A program made the translations under genes and the position numbers. Of a stretch of 7,336 bases of DNA, positions 1-7,336 are shown piece after piece. Below the pieces are notes generated by a model. That model had not been told where the DNA came from, ran no database searches, and was given only the letters and a program-made list of their open reading frames with translations. The stretch is from NCBI GenBank assembly GCA_003646585.1, contig QMLA01000046.1, forward strand, positions 1 through 7,336, read 5' to 3'. The DNA is from Deltaproteobacteria bacterium (GTDB lineage: Bacteria; Desulfobacterota; B13-G15). Positions within the stretch are counted from its first letter, which is position 1; each line of letters opens with the position of its first letter.

Positions 1-2
1 AT

Positions 3-770
3 ATCCTGGGTCAGGTCATCCACAGCGCCCTCCAAGAATATTTCGCTCCCTTCATCGGAGGGATCTACGATCCACCCAGGGATAACGACCCCGGCCGCCT
101 CTTTGGGCTCTTCCTGGAAAATCTCAACAGATCACCCCTATCGATCCTTGGACCGGAGAAGCGCTTTTTCATCGAGGAGGTGGTGAGATACCGCCTCGAG
201 AAGTTTCTGCAGGAAATGAGGGAACCGGTAAATATTTTGGCCTTGGAGAGGGAGATCTCCCTCAAGCTCGAGCTCCTCGGTACGGAATGGAACTTTTCGG
301 GCAGAATTGACAGGATCGACCTGAGGAAGGGCATAAGGGTCATCGTCGATTACAAGACCGGCCGGCCCGAAAGGAGGAGGAGCTTCCCGACGATGGCGGA
401 CTTTACACCGCCAAAGGATCTGCATTACGAACAACTGAGGGAAATTAACCGGAAGGTCCCCGATCTCCAGCTCCAGCTTTACGTCCTGCTGCTCACCAGG
501 GGGGAGGACTCGGAATTGGGCAGAACCACCGCTTCTTACCTGAACTTGGCGGAAGGAAATCGGGAAATGGAATTTTTCCTGATCAAACCCCAAGATCTGG
601 CAAGGGAAGAAAGGCGCAGAACTTGGATCAAGTGGTCCAGGGAGGGCTTTCCCAAGCTCCTCCAATACCTGCTCAGGCACATCCTGGAGTCGCCCTTCTA
701 CTTCAGGGCAACCGAGGAAGAATATTGCCGTTTCTGCGAATACGAACCTTCTTGCCATTATGCCTGGTAG
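3..770 (+). CDS. PD-(D/E)XK nuclease, RecB/AddB C-terminal type (5' partial)
   Basis: The reading frame is open from the first bases, so the start and any N-terminal helicase-like part lie outside the window; 255 residues are visible. It begins with the helix motif GQVIH (G3, H7 of the visible part), followed by an acidic strand region, GRIDRID (Asp codon 309-311) and the VDYKTG strand (codons 345-362). Together these form the PD-(D/E)XK metal-dependent nuclease core of the RecB/AddB/Cas4 class. The C-terminus has C-x2-C-x5-C (first Cys codon 726-728), three of the four Cys that bind an Fe-S cluster in AddB-like nucleases. The fourth normally lies N-terminal to the GxxxH helix and would be off the window. 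The likely role is DNA end processing in recombinational repair. Whether this is true AddB, a stand-alone RecB-like exonuclease or a helicase fusion cannot be decided here. An HNH endonuclease gene follows on the same strand after 50 bp. Confidence 0.85.
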   Translation: MLGQVIHSALQEYFAPFIGGIYDPPRDNDPGRLFGLFLENLNRSPLSILGPEKRFFIEEVVRYRLEKFLQEMREPVNILALEREISLKLELLGTEWNFSGRIDRIDLRKGIRVIVDYKTGRPERRRSFPTMADFTPPKDLHYEQLREINRKVPDLQLQLYVLLLTRGEDSELGRTTASYLNLAEGNREMEFFLIKPQDLAREERRRTWIKWSREGFPKLLQYLLRHILESPFYFRATEEEYCRFCEYEPSCHYAW

Positions 771-782
771 CCCACAACCTCC

Positions 783-812
783 TTGACACCCCTTTGTGAG
801 ATTGCTTATTAA
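783..812 (+). promoter_or_regulatory. Predicted sigma-70 promoter of the HNH gene
   Basis: A perfect TTGACA -35 hexamer lies at 783-788. It is followed after 18 bp by TATTAA at 807-812, a 4/6 match to TATAAT. Transcription would begin about 7 nt downstream, near 819-821, which is on or next to the ATG at 821. The stretch is clearly more AT-rich than the flanking genes. The spacing is one base longer than ideal and the -10 is imperfect. It is a prediction from sequence only. Confidence 0.55.
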
Positions 813-819
813 ATCTCAC
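796..819. promoter_or_regulatory. Perfect inverted repeat overlapping the HNH promoter; candidate operator
   Basis: GTGAGATT (796-803) and AATCTCAC (812-819) are exact reverse complements separated by 8 nt (GCTTATTA). The dyad covers the predicted -10 box and ends one base before the ATG at 821. Neither strand shows a T-run after the stem, so it does not look like an intrinsic terminator. Its position fits an operator for a dimeric repressor. On read-through mRNA from the upstream nuclease gene it could also fold into a hairpin abutting the start codon. Confidence 0.5.
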
Positions 820-820
820 T

Positions 821-1369
821 ATGCGATACCCGGCCCTCCTTCTCAATGCCACCTATGAGCCCCTGAAGGTGATCTCGTGGAAGAAGGCCATAGTGCTCGT
901 GATCCTGGGGAAGGTGGAGGTCATCGAGGAGTACGATCGCGAGATCCGCAGCGTCTCCTTGAGCTTCAAACTCCCCTCGGTGGTCAGGCTCCTGAGGTAT
1001 GTCAAGGGAAGACCCAATTGGATCAGGTTTTCCAGGCAGAACGTCTATCTGAGGGATGGGTTCCGCTGCCAGTACTGTGGGCGGGAGTTCCCTCCCCAGG
1101 AGCTCACCTGTGATCACGTCATCCCCCGCTCGCGGGGAGGCAAAACCGACTGGACCAACGTGGTAACCTGTTGCAAGTCATGCAATCACAAGAAAGGGGG
1201 ACGCACCCCCGAGGAAGCCGGCATGACCCTCCTCAGGGAACCCAAAAGGCCCCAGTGGTTGCCCTTCATCCACATGAGCCTGAAGATGAAGGACCCCCCT
1301 GCCTCCTGGTACGAATACCTCTATTGGGAACCCTCGCGGGGGCAGGTTTCCATGGCGAGTCTCAAGTAA
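821..1369 (+). CDS. HNH endonuclease family protein
   Basis: This is a complete 182-residue protein of the widespread small HNH family that opens with a conserved LLLNATYEPL-like segment (residues 6-15). The HNH domain spans about residues 70-140. It has a first zinc knuckle C83-x2-C86, the catalytic segment LTCDHVIPRSRGG with D98 and H99, the central N113 in WTNVV, and a second knuckle C118-x2-C121 followed by N122. The RTPEEAGM segment (128-135) is also typical of the family. ATG at 821 is the only possible start: an in-frame TGA lies at 797-799 with no ATG, GTG or TTG between, and the conserved motif begins almost at once. No Shine-Dalgarno is visible upstream. The family's biological role is unknown to me; nicking or cutting DNA in repair or defence is possible. 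The last 49 bp overlap the 3' end of lptE on the opposite strand. Confidence 0.9.
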   Translation: MRYPALLLNATYEPLKVISWKKAIVLVILGKVEVIEEYDREIRSVSLSFKLPSVVRLLRYVKGRPNWIRFSRQNVYLRDGFRCQYCGREFPPQELTCDHVIPRSRGGKTDWTNVVTCCKSCNHKKGGRTPEEAGMTLLREPKRPQWLPFIHMSLKMKDPPASWYEYLYWEPSRGQVSMASLK

Positions 1370-1812
1370 AGCTCTTCAGCCAGATCTTTGGCTATATCGC
1401 GCAGGAGCGCCTCCTTCCTGCTCTCATCCAGGACCGCATCCCCGGAAAGGGTGAGGACCTTTGACCTGCTGAGCTTCCCCTGCCATTTGATCCTTCCGCC
1501 CTCAAGGAGTTCCATCCTCACCGTCACAAGGACCCTGTACTGTTTGGTGTAAGCGCTTCGATCGTAGGACACGGTCTCAAGCCCTATCCCCTCGACCCGT
1601 CCCTGAAGGCGAAACCTCGTCTCCTCTAGGACCCTTATGCCCCTTGACTGGAACTCCTCCCTTATGGCCTCCCTCAGGGTGGAGCTGAAACCGGGCTCCT
1701 CCCGGATCCCCTCAATGGGTCCCAGCGAGATCTCCTTCATATCCGTGGACAGGCCCACCCATTTGTAGCCGCAACCAAGCAGAATCAGCAAAGAGAGGAT
1801 CAGGTACCGCAT
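1321..1812 (-). CDS. lptE: LPS-assembly lipoprotein LptE
   Basis: A complete 163-residue protein. A very short signal peptide (R2, then a hydrophobic run at 4-12) ends in the lipobox LLGC, placing the lipidated Cys at residue 14, followed directly by GYKW. The C-GY start is characteristic of LptE. The body fits the family: a repeated-strand region with a [14 protein letters not shown] segment (83-98), and a C-terminal helix with [22 protein letters not shown] (131-152). LptE plugs the LptD beta-barrel and helps deliver LPS to the outer leaflet. The gene begins inside leuS (13-bp overlap) with a GGTGA ribosome binding site at 1820-1824, seven bases before the ATG. leuS-lptE is a common proteobacterial pair, which supports the call. 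The protein diverges in sequence as LptE usually does, so the identification rests on lipobox, size and context. The last 15 codons and stop lie antisense to the HNH gene. Confidence 0.82.
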   Translation of the reverse strand: MRYLILSLLILLGCGYKWVGLSTDMKEISLGPIEGIREEPGFSSTLREAIREEFQSRGIRVLEETRFRLQGRVEGIGLETVSYDRSAYTKQYRVLVTVRMELLEGGRIKWQGKLSRSKVLTLSGDAVLDESRKEALLRDIAKDLAEELYLRLAMETCPREGSQ

Positions 1813-4256
1813 ACGATGTTCACCAACTTGTCCGGGACGTAAATTATGCGCCGTATCTGCTTCCCTTCGGTGTGACGCCTGGCCCCGGGGGCCTCCAGGG
1901 CAAGTTCCTTTATCCTCTCCTCAGGGGTGCCCAGGGGGACGGTGATCTTGTCCCTGACCTTGCCGTTGACCTGGACCACTATGAGGATCTCGGGGGCCTT
2001 CACCAGTTCGGGATCATACGACGGCCACTGGCAATCCAAAAGCGGGGGTTCCTTTCCCAGGACCTCGACCCACAGCTCCTCGGTTATGTGGGGGACGAAG
2101 GGGTGAAGGAGCAGACAGAGGGTCTCAAGGGCCTCGCGCCAAAGGGAGGGGGCAATGGGGGAATCCAGGACCTCATAGAGATAGTTGACCCATTCCATGA
2201 GATGGGCAATGGCGGTGTTGAAATGGAAGCGCTCGATGTCCTCGGTGACCTTCTTTCTGGCCATATGAATCCTGCGGCGGAACTCCCCGTCCTCCCTGAA
2301 GCCCCCGCTTTCCCCCTTCAACTTCGGTTCAACTTCATAAAAGAGCCTCCAGAGGCGGTTCAGAAACCTGAAACAGCCCTCAACCCCCTCTTCCTTCCAG
2401 TCGAGGTCCTTCTCGGGAGGGGCGGCAAAGAGGATAAATAGCCTCGTGGTATCGGCACCGTAACGGGCGATCATGTCATCGGGGTCCACCACGTTGCCCC
2501 TGGACTTGGACATCTTGGCCCCGTCCTTTATCACCATCCCCTGGGTCAGGAGCCTCGAGAAGGGTTCGTCGAACTCCAGATAGCCCAGGTCCCTCAGGAC
2601 CTTGGTGAAGAACCTGGCGTAAAGGAGGTGCAGTACCGCGTGCTCCACCCCTCCAATGTACTGGTCAACGGGCATCCAGTACTTGACCCTTTCATCGAAG
2701 GGCCCTTCTTCCCTTTGGGGGGAACAATAGCGGAGGAAGTACCAGGAGGACTCCACGAAGGTGTCCATCGTGTCGGTCTCGCGCCTCCCCGGACCCCCAC
2801 AGCGGGGACAGCGGGCCGAAACGAAGGCCTCCACCTGGGCCAGAGGGGAACCGCCCTTCCCCGTTATCTCCACCTCGAGGGGCAACTGCACCGGAAGCTC
2901 CTCCTCTGGCACAGGCACGGGACCGCAACTGGGACAGTAGATGATGGGGATGGGGGCACCCCAGTACCTCTGCCTCGATATACCCCAGTCCCTCAGCCTG
3001 TAATTCACCGTCCTTTTCCCTATTCCCCTGGCCTCCACAAGGTCCGATATCTTCCTCATGGCCTCACGGTTGGACATCCCGTCAAAGGCCCCCGAATTCA
3101 CCATTATGCCATCCCCTGTGTAGGCCTCACTCAGGTCCTCGGCTCGAAGCTCCCTGTCCTTGGGCCTTATGACCACCTTTATCGGCAGGCCATACTTTTT
3201 GGCGAATTCGAAATCCCTCTGATCATGGGCAGGCACCGCCATTATGGCCCCTGTACCGTACTCCATAAGGACGAAGTTGGCAGTCCACACGGGGATCCTC
3301 TCCCCATTGAGGGGATTGATGCAATAAGCGCCCAAGAAAACCCCCTCCTTTTCGACCTCTTCAGAGGACCTGACCGTAACACTTTGCCTCTTTACCCTCC
3401 TTACGAACTCCCTGACCTCGGTTTCTCGCTCCGTCCCCCTCACCAGCTCCTCCACCAGGGGATGCTCTGGCGCAAGGACCATGAAGGTCACACCGAAGAT
3501 GGTGTCAGGCCTTGTGGTGAAGATCCTGATGGAACCTTCCCTGCCCTCCAGGGGAAAATCCACCTCAAGGCCCTCGCTGCGGCCGATCCAGTTCTTCTGC
3601 ATAGTGATCACCTTCTCCGGCCATCCCCCGAGGAGCTTCTCGCAGTCCCTGAGGAGCTCTTCGGCATAAGCCGTTATCTTGAGGAACCACCCCTGCAGCT
3701 CCTTCTTTCCGACCTCGGAGCCGCACCTCCAGCACCTGCCGTTTACCACCTGCTCGTTGGCAAGCACCGTTTCACAGCCGGGGCACCAGTTGACCTCCGA
3801 AAAGCTCCTGTAAGCCAACCCCCGCTCGTACATCTTTATGAAAAACAGCTGCTCCCACTTGTAGTAGGAAGGATCACAGGTGGCGATCTCCCTGCGCCAG
3901 TCGTAACTGAACCCCATGCGCTTGAGCTGTTTCTTCATGTAGGCGATGTTCTCATAGGTCCACTTGGCCGGATGAACCCCATGCTCTATGGCGGCGTTTT
4001 CAGCGGGAAGGCCAAAGGCGTCCCATCCCATGGGATGAAGGACGTTGAAACCCTGCATCCTCTTGTAACGGGCGAGGACATCCCCTATGGAGTAGTTCCT
4101 TATATGCCCCATGTGGAGGCGGCCCGAAGGGTAAGGAAACATCTCCAGCAGATAATACTTGGGTTTGTGCGGGTCCTCATCCACCTCAAAGACCCTCTTC
4201 TCCTCCCAGAACTTCTGCCATTTGGTCTCCACCTGCTGGGGATCATAGCGCCTCAT
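1800..4256 (-). CDS. leuS: Leucyl-tRNA synthetase
   Basis: A full-length class Ia synthetase of 818 residues that attaches leucine to tRNA-Leu in the cytoplasm. In order: the HIGH-box variant HMGH (48-51); a first zinc knuckle with C158, C161, C175, C178; and the CP1 editing domain, with TTRPDT (247-252) and [18 protein letters not shown] (334-351). T252 and D345, used for hydrolysing mischarged tRNA, are both present, so editing should be active. A second Cys set (C441, C444, C483, C486) follows, then the KMSKS loop (581-585), the anticodon-binding helical domain, and a C-terminal [10 protein letters not shown] segment (761-770). The ATG overlaps the argG stop as ATGA, and a strong AAGGAGG lies 11 nt upstream. 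The first upstream in-frame codon that matters is a stop, so the start is firm. The stop overlaps lptE by 13 bp. Confidence 0.98.
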   Translation of the reverse strand: MRRYDPQQVETKWQKFWEEKRVFEVDEDPHKPKYYLLEMFPYPSGRLHMGHIRNYSIGDVLARYKRMQGFNVLHPMGWDAFGLPAENAAIEHGVHPAKWTYENIAYMKKQLKRMGFSYDWRREIATCDPSYYKWEQLFFIKMYERGLAYRSFSEVNWCPGCETVLANEQVVNGRCWRCGSEVGKKELQGWFLKITAYAEELLRDCEKLLGGWPEKVITMQKNWIGRSEGLEVDFPLEGREGSIRIFTTRPDTIFGVTFMVLAPEHPLVEELVRGTERETEVREFVRRVKRQSVTVRSSEEVEKEGVFLGAYCINPLNGERIPVWTANFVLMEYGTGAIMAVPAHDQRDFEFAKKYGLPIKVVIRPKDRELRAEDLSEAYTGDGIMVNSGAFDGMSNREAMRKISDLVEARGIGKRTVNYRLRDWGISRQRYWGAPIPIIYCPSCGPVPVPEEELPVQLPLEVEITGKGGSPLAQVEAFVSARCPRCGGPGRRETDTMDTFVESSWYFLRYCSPQREEGPFDERVKYWMPVDQYIGGVEHAVLHLLYARFFTKVLRDLGYLEFDEPFSRLLTQGMVIKDGAKMSKSRGNVVDPDDMIARYGADTTRLFILFAAPPEKDLDWKEEGVEGCFRFLNRLWRLFYEVEPKLKGESGGFREDGEFRRRIHMARKKVTEDIERFHFNTAIAHLMEWVNYLYEVLDSPIAPSLWREALETLCLLLHPFVPHITEELWVEVLGKEPPLLDCQWPSYDPELVKAPEILIVVQVNGKVRDKITVPLGTPEERIKELALEAPGARRHTEGKQIRRIIYVPDKLVNIVCGT
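1820..1824 (-). promoter_or_regulatory. Ribosome binding site of lptE inside leuS
   Basis: GGTGA on the minus strand lies seven bases before the lptE ATG (1810-1812). It is encoded within the last codons of leuS, so lptE translation is probably coupled to leuS termination. It is a short match to the anti-Shine-Dalgarno. Confidence 0.5.
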
Positions 4257-5449
4257 AACCCCATCAACCTCCTTATCCTCATCCTCAAGGCATTAAGGCG
4301 GATGAAGCCGCTTGCATCCCTTTGATCGTAGACCTCCTCTCGCTCGAAGGTGGCAAAGTCAGGATGATAAAGCCCCTTGGGGGCCTTCCTGCCCACCACA
4401 ATGCAGTTGCCCTTGTAAAGCTTGAGCCTGACAGTCCCAGTGACCCCCTTCTGGGTTGCCTCAACCAGCTCCCAGAGGACCTCCATCTCCGGATAGAACC
4501 AGTAGCCGTAATAGATGAGTTCGGAGATCCTGGGGATGAGGCTGTCCTTGAGACGCATCACCTCCCTGTCCATGGTGATGGACTCGATGGCCCGATGGGC
4601 GATATGAAGAATCGTGCCCCCGGGGGTCTCATACACCCCCCGGGATTTCATGCCGACATAGCGGTTCTCAACGATATCCACCCGACCTATCCCGTTCTGT
4701 CCCCCAATGCGGTTGAGGTGCTCAAGGAGCTCGGCCGGCGACATCCTCTGGCCATCCACAGCCACGGGAATCCCATCTTCGAACTCTATCTCCACATAGG
4801 TGGGTTTATCCGGTGCCCTTTCGGGCGAAACGGTCATCGAAAACATCTCCTCAGGAGGCTCACGCCAGGGATCCTCCAGGATCCCGGCCTCGTAGCTCAC
4901 GTGAAGGAGGTTCCTGTCACAACTGTAAGGCTTCTCGGGAGTCACGGGAACGGGGATGCCCTTCTTCTGGGCATAGGCTATGAGGTCACTCCTGGATTTA
5001 AACTCCCATTCCCTCCAGGGGGCTATGACCTTTATGTTGGGGTCAAAGGCATAATAGGTGAGTTCGAACCTCACCTGATCGTTCCCCTTGCCGGTGGCCC
5101 CATGGGCGACCGCATCAGCCCTTTCCCTTTTGGCAACCTCCATCTGCCCCTTTGCAATAAGGGGCCTCGCTATGGCCGTCCCGAGGAGATACCCCCCTTC
5201 GTAAACCGCCCCGGCCTTAAGGGCCCTGAAGACAAAATCCCTCACGAACTCCTCACGGCGGTCATCTATGTACACCTTCGATGCCCCGGTGCTTAAGGCC
5301 TTCTGCCTTATCTCCTCAAGATCCTCCTTCTGGCCGATGTCAGCGCAGTAAGCTATCACCTCGCATCCATAACGTTCCCTGAGCCATGCGAGGATCACCG
5401 AGGTATCGAGCCCTCCCGAATAAGCAAGGACAACTTTCCTTACCTGCAT
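4253..5449 (-). CDS. argG: Argininosuccinate synthase
   Basis: This 398-residue protein has the normal length for type I argininosuccinate synthase. It joins citrulline and aspartate using ATP to make argininosuccinate, the second-last step of arginine synthesis, in the cytoplasm. The N-type ATP pyrophosphatase loop AYSGGLDTS is at 9-17. The family signature [14 protein letters not shown] is at 116-129, [15 protein letters not shown] at 175-189, and [12 protein letters not shown] with [12 protein letters not shown] at 252-278. All the expected blocks are intact. ATG at 5449 is supported by GAGGTGA immediately upstream, which contains the argF stop codon, and by the motif starting near residue 9. 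The gene lies 4 bp after argF and overlaps leuS by 4 bp. argH, the next pathway step, is not adjacent downstream. Confidence 0.98.
   Translation of the reverse strand: MQVRKVVLAYSGGLDTSVILAWLRERYGCEVIAYCADIGQKEDLEEIRQKALSTGASKVYIDDRREEFVRDFVFRALKAGAVYEGGYLLGTAIARPLIAKGQMEVAKRERADAVAHGATGKGNDQVRFELTYYAFDPNIKVIAPWREWEFKSRSDLIAYAQKKGIPVPVTPEKPYSCDRNLLHVSYEAGILEDPWREPPEEMFSMTVSPERAPDKPTYVEIEFEDGIPVAVDGQRMSPAELLEHLNRIGGQNGIGRVDIVENRYVGMKSRGVYETPGGTILHIAHRAIESITMDREVMRLKDSLIPRISELIYYGYWFYPEMEVLWELVEATQKGVTGTVRLKLYKGNCIVVGRKAPKGLYHPDFATFEREEVYDQRDASGFIRLNALRMRIRRLMGL
4268..4274 (-). promoter_or_regulatory. Strong Shine-Dalgarno of leuS inside argG
   Basis: AAGGAGG on the minus strand is a full match to the anti-Shine-Dalgarno, 11 nt before the leuS ATG at 4254-4256. 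It is embedded in the last codons of argG. The spacing is slightly long, but together with the ATGA stop/start overlap it supports this start and allows both fresh initiation and re-initiation. Confidence 0.75.
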
Positions 5450-5453
5450 CGCT

Positions 5454-5460
5454 TCACCTC
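5454..5460 (-). promoter_or_regulatory. Ribosome binding site of argG overlapping the argF stop
   Basis: GAGGTGA on the minus strand spans the argF TGA (5454-5456). The GAGG core is seven bases before the argG ATG at 5447-5449. Ribosomes terminating on argF therefore sit on the argG initiation site, which predicts coupling between the two enzymes. Confidence 0.75.
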
Positions 5461-6362
5461 ATCAGGAATTCAAGGATTGCCTTCTGCACATGCAATCGGT
5501 TCTCCGCCTGGTCAAAGACCACCGAATAGGGACCATCTATCACCTCATCGGTGATCTCCTCGCCCCGATGAGCGGGCAGACAGTGCATGACCAGGATCTC
5601 TTGCCCGGCAAATTCCAGAAGCTCCTGATTCACCTGATAAGGCCTGAACACCCTTAAGCGCTCCTCCCTTTCGGACTCCTGGCCCATGGAGGCCCACACA
5701 TCGGTATAAAGGACCTCGGCCCCCCTCAGGGCCTCCCTCGGGTCGGAGGAAACCGTGACCCTTGCCCCTTCCCTTAAGGCCCTCTCCAGGATCTCCCCAT
5801 TGGGTTCATATCCCCGGGGGCAGGCAATCCTCAGCTCCATCCCCATCCTCAGGGCCCCATTGATCCAGGAATTGGCCACATTGTTCCCATCCCCCACATA
5901 GGCCACCCTTACCCCTTCGTACCGACCGAGCTTCTCCCAGATGGTGAAGATGTCGCTCAAGACCTGGCAGGGATGGAGAAGGTCGCTCAAGCCGTTTATG
6001 ACCGGGACCGAGGAGAAACGCGCAAGCTCCTCAACCTTTGTGTGCTCGAAGGTCCTTATCATTATGGCATCCACATACCGGGAGAGGACCCGCGCGGTGT
6101 CGGCTATCGTCTCACCCCTCCCCAGCTGGGTTTCCTGCGAACTCAGATAGAGGGCATGGCCTCCGAGCTGGAACATCCCCACTTCAAAGGAAACCCTGGT
6201 CCTGGTGGAGGGCTTTTCGAAGATCATGGCGAGGGTCTTTCCCTCAAGGGGCCTCCAGCTCTCCCCCCGCCTTGACCTCTCCTTCAACCACTTGGCCCTC
6301 TCCAGGAGCCAGCGGAGCTCCTCGGGCGTATAATCGTAGAGGGAAATAAAATCGCGCTTCAT
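5454..6362 (-). CDS. argF: Ornithine carbamoyltransferase
   Basis: A complete 302-residue cytoplasmic enzyme that transfers the carbamoyl group from carbamoyl phosphate to ornithine, giving citrulline, the substrate of the next gene product ArgG. The carbamoyl-phosphate loop STRTR is at 52-56 within EKPSTRTR, and HPCQ at 130-133. The ornithine-binding motif DVWASMG is at 221-227 and HCLP at 260-263. SMG and HCLP point to ornithine rather than aspartate or acetylornithine as acceptor. Length is typical for anabolic OTCases. The ATG overlaps the stop of the upstream transporter as ATGA, and the N-terminus ([12 protein letters not shown]) aligns with the usual OTCase start. Naming as argF rather than catabolic arcB rests on the adjacent argG and on the absence of arcA or arcC in view. 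Confidence 0.97.
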   Translation of the reverse strand: MKRDFISLYDYTPEELRWLLERAKWLKERSRRGESWRPLEGKTLAMIFEKPSTRTRVSFEVGMFQLGGHALYLSSQETQLGRGETIADTARVLSRYVDAIMIRTFEHTKVEELARFSSVPVINGLSDLLHPCQVLSDIFTIWEKLGRYEGVRVAYVGDGNNVANSWINGALRMGMELRIACPRGYEPNGEILERALREGARVTVSSDPREALRGAEVLYTDVWASMGQESEREERLRVFRPYQVNQELLEFAGQEILVMHCLPAHRGEEITDEVIDGPYSVVFDQAENRLHVQKAILEFLMR

Positions 6363-7336
6363 CCTTCAAGGCCTTCGATTTTACCCTGAACTGCAGGGGA
6401 AGCAAAGGTCTGTCCTTCCCTCGTCCTGATGTAGAAGGAGAAGGCGACCATGAGGCCCGCCACCCCGATGAGGAAGGCGGCCCTGTAGGCCTCAGGGCCC
6501 ACGGGACCACCTCCGCTCAGGCGCTCCAGGATCCACCCCATCAGGTGCAAGAAGAAGCCGCCGCCCAACATGGTGAAGAGATTGACCCCCGTCAAGGCCA
6601 CTCCTGTCATCTCCTTGGGCATGAGCTCCTTGATGTGGGCATACATCACGATGCCGGCCCCTGAAGAGAGGCCAAAGGTGAAGAGGACCCCCGCCAAGAG
6701 AGGGGTGTTACCGCTGGCCCAGCCCATGGCCAGGACCAGAAGCGACAAGGCCATCCCCGCCAGTCCCGCCATCACGACCTTCTTGCGTGAAGAGAGGACC
6801 CGGTCCGAGACCCATCCGCTTAAGGGTGAACCGATGATGAGGCCCACATTCAGTATCAGGAGGAGGTTGCCCGCCTGCACCGCCGAGAGCCCCACCACCT
6901 CCATCAGGTAGGGGCCTATCCATAGTCCCTGGATGGCCACGAAGATCCCGTAGCGCAGGAAGGTGCTCAAGGAGATGATCCAGTACTCCCTGCGGCCGAG
7001 CAGCGTCCTGGCCATCTCGCCGATGGAGGGGGCTATTTCCTTTCGGCCTGCGCCGTAAGGGCCCTCACGCACCAGCGCGTAAAAGAGGAGGGCCAGAAGG
7101 GCGGTGAAGCCCCCTATGGCGGCGAAGGACCACCGCCATCCCAAGGCCTGAACCAGCAGGGCCAAAGGGGTCGCTGCCACAATATTGCCGACGGTCCCAA
7201 GGGCAATGATCAGCCCGGACAGCGTGGCGAACTCCCTCGGCGAGAACCAGCTGGTGAAGAGCTTCATGGAGCCCATGAGGTTGGCCGCCATCCCTGCACC
7301 GAGCAGCACTCGCCCCAAGGCCGCCCCCTCCAACCC
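6359..7336 (-). CDS. Major facilitator superfamily transporter (5' partial)
   Basis: The C-terminal 325 residues of an inner-membrane MFS permease. The frame stays open to the window edge, and the visible part begins with GRVLLGAG, the Arg-Gly motif normally found in transmembrane helix 4. About 100 residues (helices 1-3) are therefore missing, and the TTG at 7331-7333 is most likely an internal Leu codon rather than the start. Helices 4-6 are followed by a charged central loop (around [11 protein letters not shown]), then helices 7-12. The loop [18 protein letters not shown] resembles MFS motif A between helices 8 and 9. [17 protein letters not shown] before helix 5 is a common feature of anion and organic-acid MFS groups, but the substrate cannot be assigned. 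Its TGA overlaps the argF ATG by 4 bp, so the two are surely cotranscribed; any link to arginine metabolism is inference only. Confidence 0.88.
   Translation of the reverse strand, partial: GLEGAALGRVLLGAGMAANLMGSMKLFTSWFSPREFATLSGLIIALGTVGNIVAATPLALLVQALGWRWSFAAIGGFTALLALLFYALVREGPYGAGRKEIAPSIGEMARTLLGRREYWIISLSTFLRYGIFVAIQGLWIGPYLMEVVGLSAVQAGNLLLILNVGLIIGSPLSGWVSDRVLSSRKKVVMAGLAGMALSLLVLAMGWASGNTPLLAGVLFTFGLSSGAGIVMYAHIKELMPKEMTGVALTGVNLFTMLGGGFFLHLMGWILERLSGGGPVGPEAYRAAFLIGVAGLMVAFSFYIRTREGQTFASPAVQGKIEGLEG

Noticed and set aside
138..758. 206-codon minus-strand open frame opposite the PD-(D/E)XK nuclease
   Set aside because: The plus frame carries the full nuclease motif set and the Cys cluster; the antisense frame shows no recognisable motif.
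796..819. The palindrome before the HNH gene considered as an intrinsic terminator of the upstream nuclease gene
   Set aside because: The stem has few GC pairs, the loop is 8 nt, and TATGCG rather than a T-run follows it on the plus strand; the minus strand also lacks a T-run.
1378..1393. AGCCA-N6-TGGCT inverted repeat just after the HNH stop, considered as a terminator
   Set aside because: The stem is only 5 bp, there is no following T-run, and it lies inside lptE coding sequence.
2628..4325. 565-codon open frame on the plus strand, antisense to leuS and the end of argG
   Set aside because: The translation has no recognisable domain, is rich in Pro, His, Gly and Leu as expected from the complement of GC-rich coding DNA, and lies opposite a complete, motif-intact leuS.
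4322..5296. 324-codon plus-strand open frame antisense to argG
   Set aside because: It is a mirror of an intact argG, with no domain and the same shadow-like composition.
7331..7333. TTG as the start of the MFS transporter
   Set aside because: The frame continues to the window edge, and the sequence at this point already corresponds to helix 4 of the MFS fold, so the true start is outside the window.
1..7336. CRISPR arrays, insertion sequences, tRNA or rRNA genes, long direct repeats
   Set aside because: I saw no regularly spaced repeats, transposase motifs, terminal inverted repeats or RNA-gene signatures; nearly every base is accounted for by protein-coding genes.

Overview
The window looks like ordinary chromosomal DNA from a Gram-negative bacterium, probably a thermophilic or moderately thermophilic member of the Desulfobacterota (former Deltaproteobacteria) or a related phylum. 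An LptE-type outer-membrane lipoprotein gene indicates an LPS-bearing outer membrane. The proteins are rich in Glu, Lys and Arg, Arg is mostly encoded by AGG, and intergenic space is minimal. The taxonomic guess is an inference from gene style only.

Left part (1-1369, plus strand): the C-terminal 255 residues of a RecB/AddB-type PD-(D/E)XK nuclease with a terminal cysteine cluster, a 50-bp gap, then a complete small HNH endonuclease. The gap is the only real intergenic DNA in the window. It holds a perfect TTGACA -35 box, a plausible -10 box, and a perfect 8-bp inverted repeat ending one base before the HNH start codon. No Shine-Dalgarno is visible there, so the HNH gene looks leaderless or nearly so.

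Right part (1321-7336, minus strand): one tightly packed run transcribed leftward, in the order MFS transporter (5' end outside the window), argF, argG, leuS, lptE. The junctions are a 4-bp ATGA overlap, a 4-bp gap with the ribosome binding site sitting on the upstream stop codon, a second 4-bp ATGA overlap, and a 13-bp overlap. This strongly suggests one polycistronic mRNA with translational coupling. ArgF and ArgG are consecutive steps from ornithine through citrulline to argininosuccinate. LeuS charges tRNA-Leu, and LptE helps move LPS to the outer membrane. argH does not follow argG, and holA, a common partner of leuS-lptE in Proteobacteria, is absent.

The two units converge: the last 49 bp of the HNH gene and of lptE overlap antisense, with no room for a conventional terminator between them. 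I do not see a clearly new biological system. The points most worth following are the leaderless, palindrome-bearing HNH promoter, the HNH/RecB-nuclease pairing, the convergent 3' overlap, and the arg-leuS-lptE coupling.
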